Below the pieces are notes generated by a model. The model had not been told where the DNA came from. It ran no database searches and saw nothing but the letters and a program-made list of their open reading frames with translations. A program made the position numbers and the translations under genes. From Dehalococcoidia bacterium (lineage in GTDB: Bacteria > Chloroflexota > Dehalococcoidia > SZUA-161): a stretch of DNA of 9,583 nt. Of the stretch, positions 5,163-9,583 are shown piece by piece (positions within the stretch are counted from its first letter, which is position 1; each line of letters starts with the position of its first letter). Location: positions 471,268 to 480,850 of the forward strand of contig CP070819.1 of assembly GCA_020344295.1 (NCBI GenBank), in the 5' to 3' direction.

Positions 5163-7991
5163 TCATTCTGCCGTAAGCTCCGCCAATCGCTCGATATCGG
5201 ACTGAAGCGCGTCGAGCTCTTCGCCGTAGGCCGTCCAATCGCCTGCTCCGGCGTACTCCTGCATTTTATCAAGGTGGTCCTGAATGGATTGCACAAGTTG
5301 CGCGACGTCGCCGGTCGGCGCTGGTGTCGGTGATGGACCGGGTGATGGAGTTGGCGTCGGCTCCGGGGTCGGGGTCGGTGTGGGCACTGGCGTCGGAGTC
5401 GGCTCCCCGCCGAAAGCGGCTGTAATAGCTTCATCAAGTGTCTGCTCCATAGCTAGGCGGTCGCCTGTGGCCACAACAACGCTCTTTAGCTCAGGAAGAC
5501 CTCCTGCTGCTCCCTGCAGAAACACCGGCTCCACATAGAGGAACGAGTCCTCGATAGGGATCATCAGTAGATTTCCGCGAAGAACATCGGAGCCACCACC
5601 GCCCCAGAGGTTGAACTGCGTGGTTATTGCCGTATCCTGCTCAATACGGTTTTCGATTTGCATGGGACCGAAGATCAGCTTATCCTTGGGCAGGAAATAT
5701 GTCAGCAGCTTTCCGAAATTTTCACCATCGGAGCGGGCTGCCAGCCAGGCTATAGTATTCTTCTTGTTCTCAGGAGTGAACGGCAGCATCAGCAGGAATT
5801 CTTCCTTCTCCTCATCGGGAAGGCGCATGATGATGTAATAGGGCTCCAGCCGCTGTGCCGTGCCGCGATATTTCTCCTCTGGAAACGCCCACAAGTCCTC
5901 TTTCCCGTAGAACACCTGCACATCCTGCATATGATATCTAAGGTATGTTTGTGCCTGCATCACACACATGTCTAGGGGATAGCGCAGGTGTTCCCGGATA
6001 TCAGCCGGCATTTCATTACCTGGAGTGAACAGGTCAGGGTAGATCGACTGATAAGTCTTTATTACGGGATCATCCGGCTCTATAACATACATGGTAATCG
6101 AGCCATCGAAGGCATCGATAACCACCTTGAGGCTGTTGCGGATGTAGTTGGTTCCATCGGTAAGCGGCTCCGAGTAAGGATATTTGTCGCTCCAGGTACA
6201 GGCATCCTGTATCCAAACAAGGGTGCCGTCCTCTCTGATCACGAGGTAGGGATCACTGTCCAGCTTCAAGAAGGGAGCGACATGCTGTACCCGATCCTGT
6301 GTGTTGCGGTTATACAGAATTTTGCTGTCGGATGTGATCTCACCGCTGATGAGGATGTTGAAATCTCCCATTTGCCAGGCATACGCCAGCCGGCGGAAAA
6401 ACGAGCCCAGTGAAACTCCGCCGTCGCCATCATATCGGGTGTATTCATTCCGTTCTCCCATAGGGAAGTCGAATTCCTCTTCCTGGGTATTCACGATGAC
6501 ATAGTTATCTGTCTTTTCCCCGTAGTAAATTGCCGGCCTCTCTATCTTAAAGCGGTCGAACTCGCTTATCGGCGGAATGTCTTTGATCTGCAGTATTGGC
6601 GCACCTTCCTCAGTTACCTCCGTAACCGGGCTCAGGGCGAGCCCATATCCATGGGTGAATACGAGGCGCTCATTAACCCATGTCTTGGCTTTGGCGTCCA
6701 GTTTCTCCTGGTAGAGCTCACGAGCACCGAGCATCACCTGTCGATAGGTACCATCGATATCATACCGGTCAATGTCGATATCGAAGAAATCGTAGTAGGG
6801 GCGCAGGCCCTGCTTCTGTCGGTATGTATCCTTCAAGGGCCGGTTGTCCCATAGCCTGATATTGTTTATTGTCGCCGGATTGGTGGTAAGGGCTTCGAGG
6901 GTAAGCTCCTCATCGGCAGGGAATTGCTGCTCCTCGATCCTGTCCAGAGCGAAGGCTTCCCTAGTGAACTCGATATTATAGGCGATGTACTCCGATTCCC
7001 TGGCCCGCTCACTGGGATTCACCTGGAATCTCTGTACGATGGCCGGATATATAACCCCGACGATCACAAACAGCACCATCCAGACGCCTATCATGTAAAC
7101 GGGCAGACGGATCCCGCGGCGGAAGATATTGACAAGCACTACAATCCCGCAGACGATAGCTACGGCAACGAGAAGCCGCAGCGCAATCAGCTGGGCATGG
7201 ACGTCGGTGTAACCTGCGCCGAACACTACTCCGCGCTCTGAGTAAACCAGCGCATACATGTCCAGAAAGTAGCGCCAGGCGAAGATACCGATTATTGCTG
7301 CAGCCAGTATCGAAATATGCGCTTTAGCCCCGCGACTGAAGGAGATGCTGAGCCGGCGTATACTATAGTTGACTGCATAGAAAGCTAGCGTTGCTAGAAG
7401 AATTATTATAAGGGCCCCGAAGAACCAACCCTGGACAAATTGCTGGAATGGCAGGTTGAACAGGTAGAAACCGACGTCTTTATTGAAAATAGGGTCGCTG
7501 ATCTCGAACGATGCCCCGTGCTGAAATCTCAAAACTGTTTCCCAGTTCCCTTGAGCGACTGATCCGAATATAACGCTGAGAAGTATTGCCCCAAGGATGA
7601 TGCCCAGTATCGATATGCGTCGTAGATTCTTGAGCGACTCTGCGGGCAGCGAGGGGATGCCGGCGCTGGGGCCCAGTCGCCTGGCGATAAGGATGTTGCC
7701 AATGAACAGAACAAAGAAAACAATCGCGGCTATAAAGAAGGTGCCAATCTTGGTGGCAAGAATAGTTCCGTAAACGCTGCTCAGTTCAAGGCTTGAGAAC
7801 CAGAGCCACTCCGTCCAGATGCCTTTCAGCACATTGAAGACTATGATCAGGATTATTAAGACCAGGGGTATGATCAACCACTTGGCCCATCTGGCCATCC
7901 TGGGCGAGATATTCAGTTGCACCTGTGATAGATCAGGCCATTTAGGTTGCCCGTTTCCTTCATCTGGATTGTCTGGTCTAAACCAGCTCAT
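5163..7991 (-). CDS. UPF0182 family integral membrane protein
   Basis: A 942-residue protein of the UPF0182 family (COG1615), whose function is unknown. The first ~320 residues hold seven hydrophobic segments, at about 38-56, 76-104, 126-146, 186-208, 226-248, 266-290 and 298-318. The large remainder has no further membrane span, so with an inside N terminus it should lie outside the membrane. Family blocks seen: RFQVNPSERARESEYIAYNI (321-340), DIDRYDIDGTY (406-416), WVNERLVFTHGYGLALSP (438-455), GSFFRRLAYAWQMGDFNIL (529-547), VAPFLKLDSDPY (571-582) and NYIRNSLKVVIDAFDGS (615-631). A Pro/Thr linker (864-893) leads to a charged helical tail. ATG start with AGGAG, which overlaps the argB stop. 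It lies between argB and argD with gaps of 9 and 15 bases, so it is almost certainly co-transcribed with them. Confidence 0.93.
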   Translation of the reverse strand: MSWFRPDNPDEGNGQPKWPDLSQVQLNISPRMARWAKWLIIPLVLIILIIVFNVLKGIWTEWLWFSSLELSSVYGTILATKIGTFFIAAIVFFVLFIGNILIARRLGPSAGIPSLPAESLKNLRRISILGIILGAILLSVIFGSVAQGNWETVLRFQHGASFEISDPIFNKDVGFYLFNLPFQQFVQGWFFGALIIILLATLAFYAVNYSIRRLSISFSRGAKAHISILAAAIIGIFAWRYFLDMYALVYSERGVVFGAGYTDVHAQLIALRLLVAVAIVCGIVVLVNIFRRGIRLPVYMIGVWMVLFVIVGVIYPAIVQRFQVNPSERARESEYIAYNIEFTREAFALDRIEEQQFPADEELTLEALTTNPATINNIRLWDNRPLKDTYRQKQGLRPYYDFFDIDIDRYDIDGTYRQVMLGARELYQEKLDAKAKTWVNERLVFTHGYGLALSPVTEVTEEGAPILQIKDIPPISEFDRFKIERPAIYYGEKTDNYVIVNTQEEEFDFPMGERNEYTRYDGDGGVSLGSFFRRLAYAWQMGDFNILISGEITSDSKILYNRNTQDRVQHVAPFLKLDSDPYLVIREDGTLVWIQDACTWSDKYPYSEPLTDGTNYIRNSLKVVIDAFDGSITMYVIEPDDPVIKTYQSIYPDLFTPGNEMPADIREHLRYPLDMCVMQAQTYLRYHMQDVQVFYGKEDLWAFPEEKYRGTAQRLEPYYIIMRLPDEEKEEFLLMLPFTPENKKNTIAWLAARSDGENFGKLLTYFLPKDKLIFGPMQIENRIEQDTAITTQFNLWGGGGSDVLRGNLLMIPIEDSFLYVEPVFLQGAAGGLPELKSVVVATGDRLAMEQTLDEAITAAFGGEPTPTPVPTPTPTPEPTPTPSPGPSPTPAPTGDVAQLVQSIQDHLDKMQEYAGAGDWTAYGEELDALQSDIERLAELTAE
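5313..5402 (-). repeat. Low-complexity Pro/Thr repeat within the UPF0182 gene
   Basis: These 90 bases encode residues 864-893, where 15 of 30 residues are proline, on every second position, mostly alternating with threonine and some S, V, E, G. On the DNA it is a degenerate GTCGGx hexamer repeat (plus strand). Such runs form stiff, extended linkers outside the membrane. Here it separates the conserved domain from a final 47-residue helical tail. Repeats of this kind can vary in length between strains. Confidence 0.9.
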
Positions 7992-8000
7992 AGCCCACTC

Positions 8001-9155
8001 CTACTCGATAACGGTACCGTTGCAGTTGCCCTCCAGGGCGGCGAGCAGTGCACCCCCGTTACGTCCGTCGATGATCTGCGTTGAAGAGACCGTGGAGAGG
8101 GCCCGGATACATCCCTCGACTTTGGGTATCATACCGCCACTGATTACTCCTGCATCTATCAAAGCTCTGGCTTCAGCGGGAGACAGCTTTTGAACTATAT
8201 TACCGTCACTGTCCTGCACCCCAGGGACATCGGTAAGGAAGATGAGTTTCTCCGCCTTCAATGCTACCGCGATCTCACTCGCACTGACATCGGCGTTTAT
8301 ATTGAGCATCATAACAGCGTCGTTATCCTCTCCTGGCAGCTTGAATCCTCCCGGAGCGATTACCGGAATATACCCCGCACTGAGCACTGCGATGATTAAC
8401 TCAGGGTTGATCCTTACCACCTCTCCCACATATCCTATACCAGGCTGTTCGATCCTGGCCTGAATAAGCCTGCCATCGATACCACTCAGACCGATCGCTT
8501 TTCCGTGTAATGCATTAATGGCGGCCACGATTTCCTTGTTGACCAGACCGGCCAGCACAGCGATGACAACCCGAAGCGTCTCCTCATCCGTTACGCGAAG
8601 GCCGCGGACGAAAGTGGTTGACACCCCCATCTTATCGAGCCACTCAGTCACTCTATTGCCGCCCCCATGTACCACCACAGGCAGGTATCCTCGTTTGTAC
8701 AGAGTTACCAGATCCTCGAATGTGGTATCGCTGTTGCCCAGGGTGGAGCCCCCTATTTTCACCACGATGGGCTTCGTCTCTCTATCAAAGAACTGTCGCC
8801 ACAACTCTTGGAATTCCTCCTTTAGACTTGGGTCGACCCACTTCTCAAACTCGCTGGCGGCCTGCCGATCGTGCTCAATCTGCTCGTCCTGTTTCCCCAT
8901 ATAGCTTTGTATAATCGCGATCTTCTCGTGAAATACAAGGTTGGCCATGGCCTGAATTTGCCGATTTGAATTCCTGATAGACGTTATGGTGTATACGGCA
9001 ATTCCCACAGCTATCAGCGCCAATCCCGTATAAATTGCAATCAAATGACTGTCATAATACAGTCCTAACCCTATGCTGATAAATCCTAAATAAACTGTAC
9101 CGACTCCGATCACTGCGCCTTTGCCGGAGGACGGCCTGCTATTTGATTCCTGCAT
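8001..9155 (-). CDS. argB: Acetylglutamate kinase with N-terminal two-helix membrane anchor
   Basis: Residues ~128-384 form a complete amino-acid kinase domain, phosphorylating N-acetylglutamate in the second step of arginine synthesis. Motifs: VVKIGGSTLG with K133 (131-140), VVHGGGNRV (161-169), FVRGLRVTDEETL (182-194), INADVSASEIAVAL (286-299), FLTDVPGV (306-313) and GGMIPKVEG with K345 (340-348). Standalone enzymes are 250-300 residues; this one is 384. The extra N terminus has two hydrophobic helices, about 14-33 and 38-58, then a polar, probably helical stretch (59-125). The whole ORF is one frame with no stop. The ATG at 9155 has only a weak AGG site but lies 8 bases after the argJ stop, favouring coupled re-initiation. 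Internal ATGs (M70, M86) lack good ribosome sites, though a shorter soluble product cannot be excluded. Confidence 0.93.
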   Translation of the reverse strand: MQESNSRPSSGKGAVIGVGTVYLGFISIGLGLYYDSHLIAIYTGLALIAVGIAVYTITSIRNSNRQIQAMANLVFHEKIAIIQSYMGKQDEQIEHDRQAASEFEKWVDPSLKEEFQELWRQFFDRETKPIVVKIGGSTLGNSDTTFEDLVTLYKRGYLPVVVHGGGNRVTEWLDKMGVSTTFVRGLRVTDEETLRVVIAVLAGLVNKEIVAAINALHGKAIGLSGIDGRLIQARIEQPGIGYVGEVVRINPELIIAVLSAGYIPVIAPGGFKLPGEDNDAVMMLNINADVSASEIAVALKAEKLIFLTDVPGVQDSDGNIVQKLSPAEARALIDAGVISGGMIPKVEGCIRALSTVSSTQIIDGRNGGALLAALEGNCNGTVIE

Positions 9156-9163
9156 TATACAAC

Positions 9164-9583
9164 CTACGTGGTATATTCGCTGTTAATAGTAACATATTCC
9201 TCGGAAAGGTCGCAGCCCCAGGCTGTGGCTGAAGCGTTGCCGAGGTTGAGACAAATACGAATCGGGACCTCGTCCCCATCCAGTATGGACTTCACCCGGA
9301 CGTGGTCGAAGGGCTGAGCACAGCCTGCTTTCATCAGACAGATGTTATCGAGATAAAGGTCTGTTTTAGACTCCTCCATCTCTATCCCGCTGCGGCCTAT
9401 GGCAGCGATAATGCGGCCCCAGTTAGGATCGGAGCCATGCACTGCCGCCTTCACCAAGGGCGATCCCGAGACGACCCGAGCGCCGCTACGGGCCTGGGCT
9501 ACAGTTAATGCGCCGTCGACCTTCACCTCAATGAGTTTGGTCGCTCCCTCGCCATCACTAGCGATCAATCTGGCCAGGGTTAC
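9164..9583 (-). CDS. argJ: Glutamate N-acetyltransferase (ArgJ), C-terminal part, cut by window edge
   Basis: The last 139 residues of ArgJ are visible, reading in frame from the window edge; the gene starts beyond base 9583. ArgJ moves the acetyl group from N-acetylornithine to glutamate and, in bifunctional forms, also uses acetyl-CoA. The visible part is from the beta chain, after the self-cleavage threonine, which is out of view. Family marks are ASDGEGATKLIEV, SGSPLVKAAVHGSDPNWGRI and the classic ending YVTINSEYTT. The last residues matter for the active site in this family and are intact. A TTG at 9568 is only an internal codon and not the start. The stop is 8 bases before the argB ATG. 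Mono- or bifunctionality cannot be judged from this part. Confidence 0.96.
   Translation of the reverse strand, partial: VTLARLIASDGEGATKLIEVKVDGALTVAQARSGARVVSGSPLVKAAVHGSDPNWGRIIAAIGRSGIEMEESKTDLYLDNICLMKAGCAQPFDHVRVKSILDGDEVPIRICLNLGNASATAWGCDLSEEYVTINSEYTT

Noticed and set aside
5084..5437. Minus-strand open frame of 117 codons spanning the UPF0182-argD junction
   Set aside because: It overlaps two well-supported genes in another frame and is an Arg/Pro/Ser-rich shadow with no recognisable domain.
5284..5538. Plus-strand open frame with a Gly/Val repeat
   Set aside because: It is the complement of the Pro/Thr linker of the UPF0182 gene; low-complexity DNA is open on both strands, and no ribosome site or family match is seen.
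9154..9159. A perfect TATAAT on the minus strand overlapping the argB start codon
   Set aside because: No -35-like hexamer lies 16-18 bases upstream, and transcription from it would begin inside argB, past the ATG.

Overview
The window is a compact piece of bacterial chromosome. It is almost entirely coding and carries mostly arginine-biosynthesis genes. Seven tightly packed genes run leftward on the minus strand, in transcription order: argJ (only its 3' part is inside the window), argB, a large UPF0182-family membrane protein, argD, argG, argH and rpe. At the left end, rpmB (ribosomal protein L28) runs rightward on the plus strand. A DAK2-domain (YloV/FakA-type) gene runs leftward off the window edge.

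No insertion sequence, prophage gene, tRNA, rRNA or CRISPR array is visible. The organism is clearly bacterial: it has L28, Shine-Dalgarno sites, sigma70-like promoters and TTG/GTG starts. A member of the Chloroflexota, perhaps Dehalococcoidia, is my best guess from the proteins and gene order, but this is inference and was not tested.

Region by region. (1) 1-564: a DAK2 gene (minus) and rpmB (plus) diverge from a 152 bp gap whose two predicted promoters face each other. (2) 574-1254: rpe converges on rpmB with only 9 bp between the stops. The order rpe / rpmB (inverted) / yloV matches Bacillus subtilis, with the intervening genes missing. (3) 1238-5147: rpe overlaps argH by 17 bp; argH, argG and argD follow upstream. 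argH probably has its own promoter in the 98 bp argG-argH gap. (4) 5163-7991: a UPF0182 protein with seven predicted membrane segments and a Pro/Thr linker near its C terminus sits inside the arginine operon. (5) 8001-9583: argB encodes an acetylglutamate kinase with an unusual ~127-residue N-terminal extension that contains two predicted transmembrane helices. argJ precedes it.

How the genes work together: ArgJ makes N-acetylglutamate and releases ornithine by transacetylation. ArgB phosphorylates acetylglutamate and ArgD makes N-acetylornithine. ArgG and ArgH convert citrulline and aspartate to arginine. argC and argF are not in the window; argF is notably absent between argD and argG. Gaps of 8-26 bp from argJ to argG suggest one polycistronic, translationally coupled message whose main promoter lies beyond the right edge. 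The most unusual points are the membrane-anchored form of ArgB and the membrane protein encoded directly after it.
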